Below are positions 9,026 through 17,901 of a stretch of 64,000 nucleotides of DNA, in pieces. The number at the start of each line of letters is the position of its first letter. Position 1 is the stretch's first letter. The DNA lies in the NCBI GenBank assembly GCA_902363045.1, contig CABIYX010000005.1, positions 1 through 64,000 on the forward strand, in the 5' to 3' direction. The position numbers and the translations under genes are program-made. The notes beneath the pieces are model-generated. The model was not told where the DNA came from. It saw only the letters and a list, made by a program, of their open reading frames with translations, and did not search any database. The DNA is from Clostridiales bacterium (GTDB taxonomy: Bacteria; Bacillota; Clostridia; Oscillospirales; Oscillospiraceae).

Positions 9026-10084
9026 TTAGAGGGCGAAAGTTTCCTCCATTCCCTGGACAAAGCGGTCCAGCCGCAACTCGATCCCCGGTGCGGCCAGGGC
9101 CTCGCCGGGGGCGTTGGCCGTCTCCATCATGGCAAAGCGCGGGGGCAGATAGAAGGATTTATTCATATTCAGAGAGGAAATCAGCTGCCGGGCCACAGTG
9201 TCACTGCCGGAGTAGCCCGACACCACCAGGGCAAACACCGCCTTCTCATAAAACCGCGTCTGGCGGAACAGGGCGGTGAGCCGGTTGATAAAGGCGCTGA
9301 GGTTGGCGGAGAGGGCGTCGTTGTAGTTGGGGCACATGAGGATCAGCCCATCCGCCTGCCGGACGGCGGGATAGACCGCCTCCTGCATCACGCCGCCGTA
9401 AAAGCAGCCGCCCCGCTCGCCGAAGTGGAGGCACATGGTATAGGGACAGCCGGAGCAGTCGGACAGAGTACCGTTGCGCAGACCGATCTCCTCCACCTCC
9501 CATCGGGGGGAGAGGCGTGCCCGCACCTGGGCCCAGAGGGCCATGGTGTTGGAGGTGTGGTGGCTGGAGGCGTGGAGGGCCAGCAGCCGGGGCCGCTCCC
9601 GCCCCGGGAAGGCAAAGGACAACAGGCGTTCCGTCAGCTCACGGACCGCCTCCTGATAGGCCCCCATCAGATCTGTGGAGAGGTTTTTGGCCTGGATGCG
9701 GAAATTGAACAGGGAGCCGGTAGCCTCCACCAGGGGGCGGCCCACCAGGGCACACCCCGCGCCGTTCATGGCCAGGGCAAGCTCGGCGGCGGTGGACTTG
9801 GTGTACAGCTCCCCGGGGCCGTCCACGATGAGGCCGCCGGTACACCCCTCCAGCAGTCCGGACTCCAGACGCAGCCGGGCCAGCATCCGCTGGTACTCCA
9901 AATTCTGCCCCGCTCCGTCCAGGGCCAGGGCAAACAGGACCCGCTCCCCCGGCCTCGGGGCCAGCTCCTCCGCCCGTCGGACCACACGGACCTCCCGGCG
10001 GGCCAGCGCGCGGCTCAGCACCCCGTCCAGGCGGCTCTGCCGCTCCCGGTCCTCCAGGGGCGGTACGCATACGTTCAACACCAT
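9026..10084 (-). CDS. Flavodoxin-fold NAD(P)H-dependent oxidoreductase, iron-sulfur flavoprotein-like
   Basis: The protein has 352 residues. The C-terminal half (about 160-352) has the NADPH-dependent FMN reductase pattern: LLALHASSHHTSNT for FMN phosphate, LILMCPNYNDALSANLSAFINR, and FALVVSGYSGSD. Near residues 211-228 it carries four cysteines spaced C-x2-C-x4-C-x8-C, reminiscent of iron-sulfur flavoproteins, although a 4Fe-4S cluster is inferred. The N-terminal 160 residues form a separate region, perhaps a second flavodoxin-like fold, that I do not recognise. It is the last gene of the minus-strand operon that begins with the 1599-residue protein. The physiological electron acceptor is unknown. 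Confidence 0.72.
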   Translation of the reverse strand: MVLNVCVPPLEDRERQSRLDGVLSRALARREVRVVRRAEELAPRPGERVLFALALDGAGQNLEYQRMLARLRLESGLLEGCTGGLIVDGPGELYTKSTAAELALAMNGAGCALVGRPLVEATGSLFNFRIQAKNLSTDLMGAYQEAVRELTERLLSFAFPGRERPRLLALHASSHHTSNTMALWAQVRARLSPRWEVEEIGLRNGTLSDCSGCPYTMCLHFGERGGCFYGGVMQEAVYPAVRQADGLILMCPNYNDALSANLSAFINRLTALFRQTRFYEKAVFALVVSGYSGSDTVARQLISSLNMNKSFYLPPRFAMMETANAPGEALAAPGIELRLDRFVQGMEETFAL

Positions 10085-10101
10085 GGGATCACCTTCCTTA
10101 T

Positions 10102-10134
10102 GAATTAGGAATGAGGAGTTAGGAATTAGGAATT
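10102..10134. repeat. Heptamer tandem repeat GAATTAG
   Basis: About 4.7 copies of a 7-base unit: GAATTAG, GAATGAG, GAGTTAG, GAATTAG, GAATT. It fills the gap between two operon genes and overlaps the stop region of the small membrane protein. Confidence 0.75.
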
Positions 10135-10374
10135 GTCCCGATCACACCGCTGGTTCCGGAATTTCACACAGAGCCAGGCCACCAGCTCCACTGCGGCCCA
10201 GGCCGCCAGGGCGGCCAGAAGGGCAGAGATCCAGACCACCATTGGCTCAGAGGCCGCCCCCGACATTGTAAAGCCGGGCTCCGGACCGTAGGGACGGAAC
10301 CCCCGCCACAGCTGGAGCAGGAAGGCCAGGGCTGGGACCGCAAAGCGCAGTATCTTCCTCAGAGTTCGTTTCAT
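10126..10374 (-). CDS. Small two-helix membrane protein of unknown function
   Basis: The product has 82 residues. It has a basic N-terminus (MKRTLRKILRF), a first hydrophobic segment (about 11-23), a polar loop and a second hydrophobic segment (about 45-67), then a short basic tail. The ATG at 10374 is preferred because an AGGAGG-type site lies 8-9 bases upstream; an in-frame codon 7 residues earlier overlaps that site. It lies 42 bases after the dehydrogenase-like gene and 41 before the flavoprotein gene, so it is probably translated from the same mRNA. No family is recognised. Its 3' end overlaps a tandem heptamer repeat, so its C-terminus may vary among strains. Confidence 0.55.
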   Translation of the reverse strand: MKRTLRKILRFAVPALAFLLQLWRGFRPYGPEPGFTMSGAASEPMVVWISALLAALAAWAAVELVAWLCVKFRNQRCDRDNS

Positions 10375-10416
10375 CGGATGCTCCTCCTGTTCCATTGGAT
10401 CGTTCGGGCGGTGCTG

Positions 10417-11655
10417 TTACAGGATCTCCTTCAAATGCTCCGCCGCGTCCCGGATGTGCGCGAAAAGGGAATCCGGGATGTGGGGCAGCAACTCCGTCTC
10501 GATCCCGGCGGGGGTATAGCGGTTCTTCACCCCCATATACACGCCGTCCAGGAACACGGAGCCGCAGTGCCACTCCCCCCGGAGGGTGAGCAGCAGGGAC
10601 AGGGCCCCGGAGGACAGGGCGGGGGCCACATAGGGCTTGAAGCCGATCTCCCGCATCTTCAGGTTGGCGGTAACGGTGAGGCGGGTCAGCTCCCGGGACA
10701 GCGCCTCGTCATAATGTTCAATAGAATTGGCGATGGTCAGGCCGGTGCCGTGGGGACCGAAGGAGCGGCCCTCGGTGAGGAAGGAGGCAAACCGGCTGTC
10801 CCTCTTGGCAAAGTAGGCCGCCCGGGCGTTCATCACCCCCAGGCCGAAGCCCTGGACCTGCTCGGGCCGCAGCCCCTTCCCATCCCATACGCCGTTTTCA
10901 TCCCGGTTGCTCTCCAGATAGGCGGTCTTGGCCAGGGGGTCCACCGGGTCGGACACGGCGCACCACAGCCCCCGGAACCCCTGCTCTCTGGCCATGCGGG
11001 CGTACTGTTTGACGATCCTGGCGTTGTTCTCAAACTGATACATCCGCACGTCCTTCACCTGGGAGCCCACCGGCGGAATCCCCCGGGAGGCCACGAACAC
11101 GAACACATCGCAGTCAAACAGCTCATCCGGGCGGACCACATAAACCTCCGGGAAGGCGTCGTACGCCCAAGGCAGGCTGATCTGCCCCATCTCGAACTCC
11201 CACCGGGCGGTGATCTGGTCGCTGAGGTCGCAGATCCCGATGGAGTCAATCACATCCCCGCCCAGCAGCTTCAGCCCGGTGAGGAGGGTGGAGCCCACGT
11301 CCCCGATGGCCAGGATGTTGACCCGCTTCTTCCCCCCGCTGGGGCCCTGGGACAGGACGGCCACCCAGCTGGGGCGGCCGATGTTCACCGCGGTGAGCCG
11401 CCCCTCCGTCAAGGCGGCGGACAGGGGCGCGTCCATAGGGAAGTCCGGCAGGCGGGAGGCGTCCAGCACCTCCAGCCCGTGGAGGGCCTTCAGCTGGCCC
11501 GGGTGAGTGACCTTGAAGGAGCCCCGGCCCAGCACCGGGTCCCCCTCCACCAGATAGAATACCGGCGCGCCGGGGGCGGGCTCAGCCTTGGAATAGGGCA
11601 GATCCCCCCGGTCCGAGGCCAGGATCTTCCCATCCTTTTCGTAATAATAAAACAT
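10417..11655 (-). CDS. Lactate/malate dehydrogenase-like Rossmann protein
   Basis: The protein has 412 residues. Near residues 110-135 the segment ILAIGDVGSTLLTGLKLLGG looks like the dinucleotide-binding turn of lactate/malate dehydrogenases, but the first glycine pattern is G-D-V-G rather than G-x-G-x-x-G. VFVFVASRGIPP occupies the place of the usual VVITAGxPR segment, and LWCAVSDPVD follows the VxNPVD pattern. About 110 N-terminal residues precede this fold and are unfamiliar. The substrate is unknown and catalytic activity cannot be assumed. The start at 11655 is set by GAGGTG. It follows the 1599-residue gene by 58 bases. Confidence 0.6.
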   Translation of the reverse strand: MFYYYEKDGKILASDRGDLPYSKAEPAPGAPVFYLVEGDPVLGRGSFKVTHPGQLKALHGLEVLDASRLPDFPMDAPLSAALTEGRLTAVNIGRPSWVAVLSQGPSGGKKRVNILAIGDVGSTLLTGLKLLGGDVIDSIGICDLSDQITARWEFEMGQISLPWAYDAFPEVYVVRPDELFDCDVFVFVASRGIPPVGSQVKDVRMYQFENNARIVKQYARMAREQGFRGLWCAVSDPVDPLAKTAYLESNRDENGVWDGKGLRPEQVQGFGLGVMNARAAYFAKRDSRFASFLTEGRSFGPHGTGLTIANSIEHYDEALSRELTRLTVTANLKMREIGFKPYVAPALSSGALSLLLTLRGEWHCGSVFLDGVYMGVKNRYTPAGIETELLPHIPDSLFAHIRDAAEHLKEIL

Positions 11656-11713
11656 AATATAACACCTCATTATCATTTCCCGATCAAATTTCTTCGGACA
11701 GATCCATAGAAGC

Positions 11714-14700
11714 TCAGGCGTGGGTCCGCATCAGCTGCTCCAAGTCGTTCTCCAGATAGACCGAAGCCGCCAGGTTGGGGTCGTAGTCCAGGCAGGTACC
11801 CTTGTCCGGGCACAGGGGGAGAATGATGGCCTCCGGCAGGCGGCTGAGGGTCAGATTCCGCCCGTACAGGGCCCGGTACTCCTGCTCCAGCACGGAGATC
11901 ACGTCCCGGGCGGACTCCAGGCAGACCCGGGACAGCTGGAACACCGCCTCCTCGCTGCACTCCCCCCGGAAGGAGGGGGAGGCATAGGGCAGGATATGGT
12001 TGATGCCGGGCAGCAGGCCGGGCACCGGAGACGCGGCCCGGCGGATGGTGTTGCCCCCGATAAAGGGGTACAGGGTGGACTCCACGAACCACTCCCGCAG
12101 GCGGGGCAGATAGTACACGCTGTCCACCGGCCGGCCCTGGGCGTCCATCAGATCCCTTCCGTGGCCGGAGAGCAGCCCCACCAGCACGACGCGGATGTCC
12201 ACCCCCTCCTGACGGAGGATGGGGTCCAGCGCCTGGATGCGGAAGCCGGGGTGCATCAGATCGTCCACCAGGATCACCGGCCGGTCGAAGGATTTGATCG
12301 TCCTGATCTGGCTTTGGATGGGGGGGTAGTGGGGGAAGGGCTCCATGGAGCTCTGGGACAGGTCCGGGGTATAGACCCGGTCGGTGTGGATGGTCTTGGT
12401 CACCGTGTTGGGGACGATCTTTCCCCGGAGCATCTTCCCGTACGGGACACACATATTCCGTCCCAGCTTCCGGGGCTCCGTGGGGACGGAGGGGACCTCG
12501 TTATAGGCGGTGATCATCTCCAGCAGCCGCTGGTGGATGACGCCGGCGGACAGGGTGAGCACCAGGAACCGGGGATAGAGCTGGGTCAGCGCCGTCTGGA
12601 GCCGCCGGTGGCCCCGCTGGATGGCCGCCAGCACCCTATGATTCTGGCACAGTGGCTCCTGGATGGTGGTCTCCAGATTCTGGATCAGCACCGTGGGGGC
12701 GCTCATGTCCACCTCCCAGAGGGAGGGGTCCCCCTCCCTGCACAGAAAGCCCTGGCGGGTCAGCAGATCCTCCAGATCAGGCTCCGGCGGCGCGCCGTAG
12801 GGCCGGTACAGGCCGTAGATGCAGTCGTCGCTGAGGGCCCGGGCCAGCACCTCCGTCATCAGCAGCTGAAGGCAGTCCCGCAGGGGATCGCTGGCATCCG
12901 CCGCCGCGGAGGTGATGAGCAGGGTGGTCCCCGCGGAGCGCAGGCGGATCCGGTCGGCCAGGCCGGTGTCCCGCAGGGCGCTGAACAGCTGGGTGGCCGA
13001 CAGATAGCGGTAGCTCACATAGCCCAGCGGCTCTTCTCCCCCGCTCCCCCGCAGAAGCAGGAGGCGGTCCTTCCCGTGGAGGATGCCGGAGCGGACGGCC
13101 TCCCGGTCCGGCCGGCCGGCGGTCAGCTCATCCACCAGCTGCTCCTCCGGCTCGTCCACCCACTGGAAGGAGAGGGTCCCCGCGTCCAGCAGCGGCTTGT
13201 TCTGGCTGTCCCGGAGGTACAGCCCGTTTTGATAGATGAAGTCCTGGATCACCGGGTCAATGAGGTTGGAGATGTCCCGGTTCAGGTCCACATTCTCCCG
13301 GATGCGGGTGGAGCTGATGTCCTCCAGGTGGGGGGGCAGCTGAAGCTGGAGCACCCGGCCGGTGATCCCCAGCCGCTCCTTGGGCGGCAGAGGGGGCTCT
13401 CCCGCCCGGCGGAAGATGATGTGGTCCATAGAGTGGATGGACCAGGGCCGCGGCTCCGCCTGGTAGGAGGAGGCATGGGCCACCACATCGCTCCCCACCA
13501 CCAGATAGACCTCCTGGTGGGGAAAGAGCTCCCGCAGGCGCTTTAAGTCAGAGGGATTGGCGATATTCACAGGAATATCATCGGGGAACAGGTGGACATG
13601 GAAGTCCCCCGCCACCGACAGGCTGACGATCTGCCGGCGGATCAGGTGGGGCTGGGCCTTCTTGGACCAGGAGAACTCATCCACCGCCAAATAGACCTCG
13701 AAGCCCAGGTCCCGGATGGCGTGGACGATCCCCTTGTGGGACAGGGTGAAGGGGTCGAAGGTGCCGGGGAAGAAGGCCACCCGCCTGGGGCAGGTGAAGG
13801 CGAAGGGGCCGTGGTCCATCCGCCACAGGGCAATGAAGCGGTTGATGTGGGCCAGGGCGGCCGCCCGGTAGAAGAAGGTGAGCCCATCGTCCTGCACCGG
13901 GGCCTCGTGGATCAGGAAGAGGAGCTTGCGGTAGCTCAGGGCAAACAGCCGGTCCTTCTCCTCCATGGGGAGCACGGGGCTCTCATACAGCAGCTTGCCC
14001 GTCACCAGCAGGGCCTCCTGCCGCACCGCGGGCCGGTAGTGGGCCAGCCCCTGGAGCAGCAGGCCCAGCAGCTCCTGGCGGCGGCTCTCAAAGGCGGCGC
14101 TGGACTGGGAGAAGCGCTCCCGGTAGGCGGGGTAGTGCTGGAGCAGCACCCCCACGGTGTTCAGCGCGCCGGACACCGCCGAATCGTTTGGAGAGCCCAG
14201 CAGGTTTTTCAGCCACAGGACCTGCTCGTCCAGCTCGCTGGGATAGAGGTACAGGGCGGCCTGGCCCAAATACTGGGGGATATATTTGGAGATGGAGTAC
14301 TGGCCCATCTCCAGTCCCTTGCCCAGCTCCACCACCACCTCGTTGCGCTGTTCCCGGCGGAGCAGGGGCAGGATGCGCACCAGCGCGCCGCCGGCGTCGT
14401 GCCGGACCACCACCCGCTCCGACACCTTGATGAGGTTGGAGAAGTGGGTGCAGATGTGGAGGATATGCTCCACCAGGCCGTGCTCCACCTGGTCCCGGAG
14501 CAGCTCCACGCCCACTGACTTCACCATCCAGGGGGTCGCGGTCTTGAGGTTGTCCAAAAACACCTCGCTGGTGATGTCCTGATCGTACAGGATGTGCCGG
14601 TAGCGGCTCACATCCTCCCCCGCCCTGGACAGGATCCGGTACTGGAGGAAGGTGACCGGCAGGCTGCCGGAGGGAACGGACCGGGCCAGCTCCACGATGC

Positions 14701-16513
14701 GCCGCAGATGGGGATGTTCCTGGCTGAGGGGGCGCTCCGCCGCACGGAGGAAGAGCAGGGCGGCGGTCTCCAGCCGCAGCTCCCCGGAGCGGAGCCAGTA
14801 TCCGGCAAATTCGATCAGCTGCTCCCGCTCCCCATCTTCATAGTATTTGGGCGGCAGATAGCGCACCGAGTCCAGCAGAGTAAAGGCGGTATCCGGGTCC
14901 CGCTCCTCCGGATCGCGGAAGTAGCGCAGCAGGACCCCGATAAACCGGGGCACATCGGCGGGCCGGGCGTGGGCCAGCATGGAGGCCACCACCAGCTTCA
15001 GGGTGTAGCTGATGTGGCTGCGCTGCTGCTGGGTGGTCTTGTGGTCCGGGTAAATGATGCGGTCCAGGTACTGCTCCCACAGGGTGAAGGGCACCTCCGC
15101 CGCCGGGTCGCTGGGCACATCGGCGGGCAGCTCCTTGCGGTAGACCAGGTGAAAGCGGGCGATGATCTGGCCGATGAGGGCGGCGGCCTGGCGGCGGATG
15201 TCGCCCTCCCGGTGGACCAGCAGCTCGTACAGGAAGGAGAGGGCCTGGGTCTTCTGCCGCACCGACAGATAGGTGAAGTACTCCTGGAACACGTTGAGAT
15301 AAGCCCGCAGCTGCTTCCAGTCCTTGGTGGAGCGGGCGGCCTCGATGATATTGCCGAACTTGCGCTCGTTGGACAGCATGTGCATCAGGCGGATGCTGTG
15401 GTCCACAGACAGCAGGGTCAGCCCCTCCACCGTCTCATCCGGGCCCATCAGGGCGGGATCCTTCTCCGGGGCCCGGGGGGCGGGGTGGCCGCTCAGTTCC
15501 ACATCCACCCCCAGCGAACGCATATAGTCCTCAAAATCGTGGAGCTTTCCATAGACGAACTCATACCGGCGGCGCTTGAGGCTGTCCACATTGTCCAGCT
15601 TGGACAGGATGACCTGGAAGGACTGGTCCAGGGGATAGAGCACGGTGGTCTCGTTCCCGTCGGCGTCCCGGTCCTGTTTGGAGCGGAAGTCGGCGTAGAT
15701 CAGGCACAGGGACTCCACCGACAGGGACTCCAGCTCCAGGTCCCAGGTGGAGTGGTTGGCCGCGATGTGGCTGATCCGCTCCATCCCCCGCTCCAGCAGC
15801 CACTGGTCCGTGTAGTAGTAGTGGAGATAGGGGACCCGCTCCCCGGGCCGGCAGCCGAACTTTCCGATGTCGTGGGCCGCCGCCGCACCGGAGATCAGAG
15901 CCAGGTCCACCTCCACCCCGGCCTCCCGGAGGCCCCGGGCCGCCGTCATGGCGATGTGGTGGACCCCGGCGATGTGTCCCAGGGTGCGGAAGGGGGTAAC
16001 CTCCTGCCCCAGGCGCAGCAGCTCATAGATATGCTCCCGGCGAAAGCAGGTCAAAAACCGCTCATACTCCCGGGCGCAGTCGCAGGCGGAGTACTCCTCC
16101 GGCGTCAAAAAGTGAAAGTCCATCAAGGGATCAAAGGGCAGTGCCCTGCGCTCCTGGTCCAGCAGCACCTGGAGGACTGTGAGATAAAAGCGGGCTCCGC
16201 CGGCGTACTCCTCCCCGTCCGGCGCAAAGTCTCCCGCCGGGTAGAGGGCACCGCGGATATAGCGGTAACAGAAGGAGAGCCAGCCGTCCTCCGGCGCCGG
16301 GGACAGCTTGGGCAGGATTGGGGAGCACAGCTCCAGCACCTCGCCGCACTCCAGCCGCCGCCGGATGGGCAGCAGCTGGGCCAGTTCCTCCGCCCAGCCC
16401 GGGGCGCTCAGCAGCTCCAGCGCCGCCCGGCGGTCCGGGGCAAAGGGCAGCCCCTGCTCCGCCAGGGCCTCCGCCACCTGGGCCGTGATGGTTTGGATCT
16501 GTTCCTCATACAT
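11714..16513 (-). CDS. 1599-residue multidomain protein: HD + helical repeats + NMNAT-like + C-terminal transferase-like domains
   Basis: Several domains can be seen in order. An HD phosphohydrolase region lies at about 170-330, with HH at 185-186, AAHDIGKFG at 213-221 and YADF near 275. A long helical region (about 400-890) looks like HEAT-type repeats. A nucleotidyltransferase of NMNAT/NadD type lies at about 910-1100, with FFPGTFDPFTLSHKG and the ISSTRIR motif. An acetyltransferase-like stretch (about 1110-1260, weaker) contains LGYVSYRYL. A C-terminal region (about 1330-1500) contains VILVDDLMHPG, which resembles a PRPP-binding loop. NMNAT enzymes make NAD precursors from NMN or NaMN and ATP, but activity here is inferred. 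It is the first gene of a four-gene operon and is divergent from the LCP gene. Confidence 0.75.
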   Translation of the reverse strand: MYEEQIQTITAQVAEALAEQGLPFAPDRRAALELLSAPGWAEELAQLLPIRRRLECGEVLELCSPILPKLSPAPEDGWLSFCYRYIRGALYPAGDFAPDGEEYAGGARFYLTVLQVLLDQERRALPFDPLMDFHFLTPEEYSACDCAREYERFLTCFRREHIYELLRLGQEVTPFRTLGHIAGVHHIAMTAARGLREAGVEVDLALISGAAAAHDIGKFGCRPGERVPYLHYYYTDQWLLERGMERISHIAANHSTWDLELESLSVESLCLIYADFRSKQDRDADGNETTVLYPLDQSFQVILSKLDNVDSLKRRRYEFVYGKLHDFEDYMRSLGVDVELSGHPAPRAPEKDPALMGPDETVEGLTLLSVDHSIRLMHMLSNERKFGNIIEAARSTKDWKQLRAYLNVFQEYFTYLSVRQKTQALSFLYELLVHREGDIRRQAAALIGQIIARFHLVYRKELPADVPSDPAAEVPFTLWEQYLDRIIYPDHKTTQQQRSHISYTLKLVVASMLAHARPADVPRFIGVLLRYFRDPEERDPDTAFTLLDSVRYLPPKYYEDGEREQLIEFAGYWLRSGELRLETAALLFLRAAERPLSQEHPHLRRIVELARSVPSGSLPVTFLQYRILSRAGEDVSRYRHILYDQDITSEVFLDNLKTATPWMVKSVGVELLRDQVEHGLVEHILHICTHFSNLIKVSERVVVRHDAGGALVRILPLLRREQRNEVVVELGKGLEMGQYSISKYIPQYLGQAALYLYPSELDEQVLWLKNLLGSPNDSAVSGALNTVGVLLQHYPAYRERFSQSSAAFESRRQELLGLLLQGLAHYRPAVRQEALLVTGKLLYESPVLPMEEKDRLFALSYRKLLFLIHEAPVQDDGLTFFYRAAALAHINRFIALWRMDHGPFAFTCPRRVAFFPGTFDPFTLSHKGIVHAIRDLGFEVYLAVDEFSWSKKAQPHLIRRQIVSLSVAGDFHVHLFPDDIPVNIANPSDLKRLRELFPHQEVYLVVGSDVVAHASSYQAEPRPWSIHSMDHIIFRRAGEPPLPPKERLGITGRVLQLQLPPHLEDISSTRIRENVDLNRDISNLIDPVIQDFIYQNGLYLRDSQNKPLLDAGTLSFQWVDEPEEQLVDELTAGRPDREAVRSGILHGKDRLLLLRGSGGEEPLGYVSYRYLSATQLFSALRDTGLADRIRLRSAGTTLLITSAAADASDPLRDCLQLLMTEVLARALSDDCIYGLYRPYGAPPEPDLEDLLTRQGFLCREGDPSLWEVDMSAPTVLIQNLETTIQEPLCQNHRVLAAIQRGHRRLQTALTQLYPRFLVLTLSAGVIHQRLLEMITAYNEVPSVPTEPRKLGRNMCVPYGKMLRGKIVPNTVTKTIHTDRVYTPDLSQSSMEPFPHYPPIQSQIRTIKSFDRPVILVDDLMHPGFRIQALDPILRQEGVDIRVVLVGLLSGHGRDLMDAQGRPVDSVYYLPRLREWFVESTLYPFIGGNTIRRAASPVPGLLPGINHILPYASPSFRGECSEEAVFQLSRVCLESARDVISVLEQEYRALYGRNLTLSRLPEAIILPLCPDKGTCLDYDPNLAASVYLENDLEQLMRTHA

Positions 16514-16659
16514 GGGACGCCCCGCCTTTCCTGCAAGCTTTCTGGGTCAAGTCTAGCATAAAACCCTCCGGTTGAAAAGAAGAAACCGCACCACTTCTGG
16601 AAGTTTTGGGAAATTCGACTGAAAGCCTTAATTTTTCCTGAAAAAGCCCCCGTTCCCCT

Positions 16660-16687
16660 TGCCGAATCCCGGGGAATCCGATATACT
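16660..16687 (+). promoter_or_regulatory. Promoter of the LCP-family gene
   Basis: TTGCCG (16660-16665) and TATACT (16682-16687) are separated by 16 bases. The predicted start near 16694 leaves an in-frame upstream TTG outside the transcript, which supports the downstream start at 16722. Confidence 0.55.
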
Positions 16688-16721
16688 GGTGAAGCATGAC
16701 CCACAGACAGGAGGGATCACC

Positions 16722-17894
16722 CTGGCACATACAGATACACGGTCCCAGCGGCGCGCATCCGGCTCCCCCAGCCATTCCAGCCGCTCCGGCCATTCCGAAT
16801 ATCCCAGCCGCGGCAGGACACGCCCCTCAGGCGGACGGAGGGTGCAGCCCACACGGCGGAGCGTCAAACGCCGGAGGCACAGCATCTGGTTCCGCCTGTA
16901 CATGGTCCTGGTGGTCATCTCCGCCATCATCGTCGCCACCTATATCGGCCTTCATCTGGCCATTCGCGCCCCGGAGATCCCTCAGACAGAGCCGGATCCT
17001 CCCCCTGCCTCCGGCAGTCAGGCCGAACAGCCCGCCGCCCCGCCGGAGGACCCCAACGCCCTGGTGAGAAAGGAAGGCGTCTATACCTTTGCCCTGCTGG
17101 GCAAGGATGTGAAGGGCAGCAACACCGACACCATCATTCTGGCCCGCTATGATACCGTGGCCCAGACAGTGGGGATGGTCTCCATCCCCCGGGACACCGC
17201 GGTACACCGCACCTGGTCCAAATACTCCAAGATCAACGCCGCCTTCTACGGCTCCAGCCCGGAGACCCTGAAGGAGGAGATCCAGAACACCTTCGGCATC
17301 CCGGTGGACTACTATATCCTGGTGGACCCCAAGGGTTTTATTGCCCTGGTGGATGAGCTGGACGGGGTGGATGTGTACATTCCGGAGGATATGAACTACG
17401 ACGACCCCACCCCGGGGGAAGAGCTGCACATCCACTATCAGACGGGGACCCACCATTTGAACGGCAAGCAGGCCCTTGAGGTGGCCCGCTTCCGTCACAA
17501 CAACGACGGCAGCGGCTATACCGACACCGGCCGGGCGGAGATGCACCGTCAGATGCTGGTCGCTTTGGCTAAAAAGGTGGTCTCCTGGAACTCGATCCCC
17601 AAGGTCACCGCCTTTGTGGAGCTCTTCCAAACCTACGTCAAGACCGACCTGTCCCCCTCGGATATGCTCTTTTTTGCCACCCAGGCCATGGGGGTGGATT
17701 TCTCCTCCGGCATCACTCAGGGAGAACTCACCGGCCGCGGCGACGGCGTGGTAGGCAATTCCAAATGGTGCTATGTGTTCCAGCCGGAGGACATCCTCCC
17801 CACGCTGAATGAACAGCTCAACCCGTATACCCGGGACCTCACCGCCGATGACCTGGATCTGCCTCAGCCGGACCGCTATCTTCAGAATTACTGA
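16722..17894 (+). CDS. LytR-CpsA-Psr (LCP) family cell-wall glycopolymer ligase
   Basis: The protein has about 390 residues. A basic, serine-rich cytoplasmic tail (1-50) and one transmembrane helix (about 55-78) precede the extracytoplasmic LCP domain (about 115-300). Recognisable parts are FALLGKDVKGSNTDTIILARYD, VSIPRDTAV (the Arg-Asp pair contacts pyrophosphate), KINAAFYGSS and ALEVARFRHNNDGSGYTDTGR. LCP enzymes transfer undecaprenyl-linked polymers to peptidoglycan. The start is unusual: AGGAGGG at 16709-16715 is 6 bases before an in-frame CTG at 16722, and no ATG, GTG or TTG is suitably placed. A TTG at 16659 lacks a ribosome site and overlaps the promoter. Confidence 0.88.
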   Translation: MAHTDTRSQRRASGSPSHSSRSGHSEYPSRGRTRPSGGRRVQPTRRSVKRRRHSIWFRLYMVLVVISAIIVATYIGLHLAIRAPEIPQTEPDPPPASGSQAEQPAAPPEDPNALVRKEGVYTFALLGKDVKGSNTDTIILARYDTVAQTVGMVSIPRDTAVHRTWSKYSKINAAFYGSSPETLKEEIQNTFGIPVDYYILVDPKGFIALVDELDGVDVYIPEDMNYDDPTPGEELHIHYQTGTHHLNGKQALEVARFRHNNDGSGYTDTGRAEMHRQMLVALAKKVVSWNSIPKVTAFVELFQTYVKTDLSPSDMLFFATQAMGVDFSSGITQGELTGRGDGVVGNSKWCYVFQPEDILPTLNEQLNPYTRDLTADDLDLPQPDRYLQNY

Positions 17895-17901
17895 CCCCTC
17901 A

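Noticed and set aside
14594..16561. 655-residue open frame opposite the giant protein
   Set aside because: It is a shadow frame in GC-rich sequence; the opposite strand carries recognisable HD and repeat domains.
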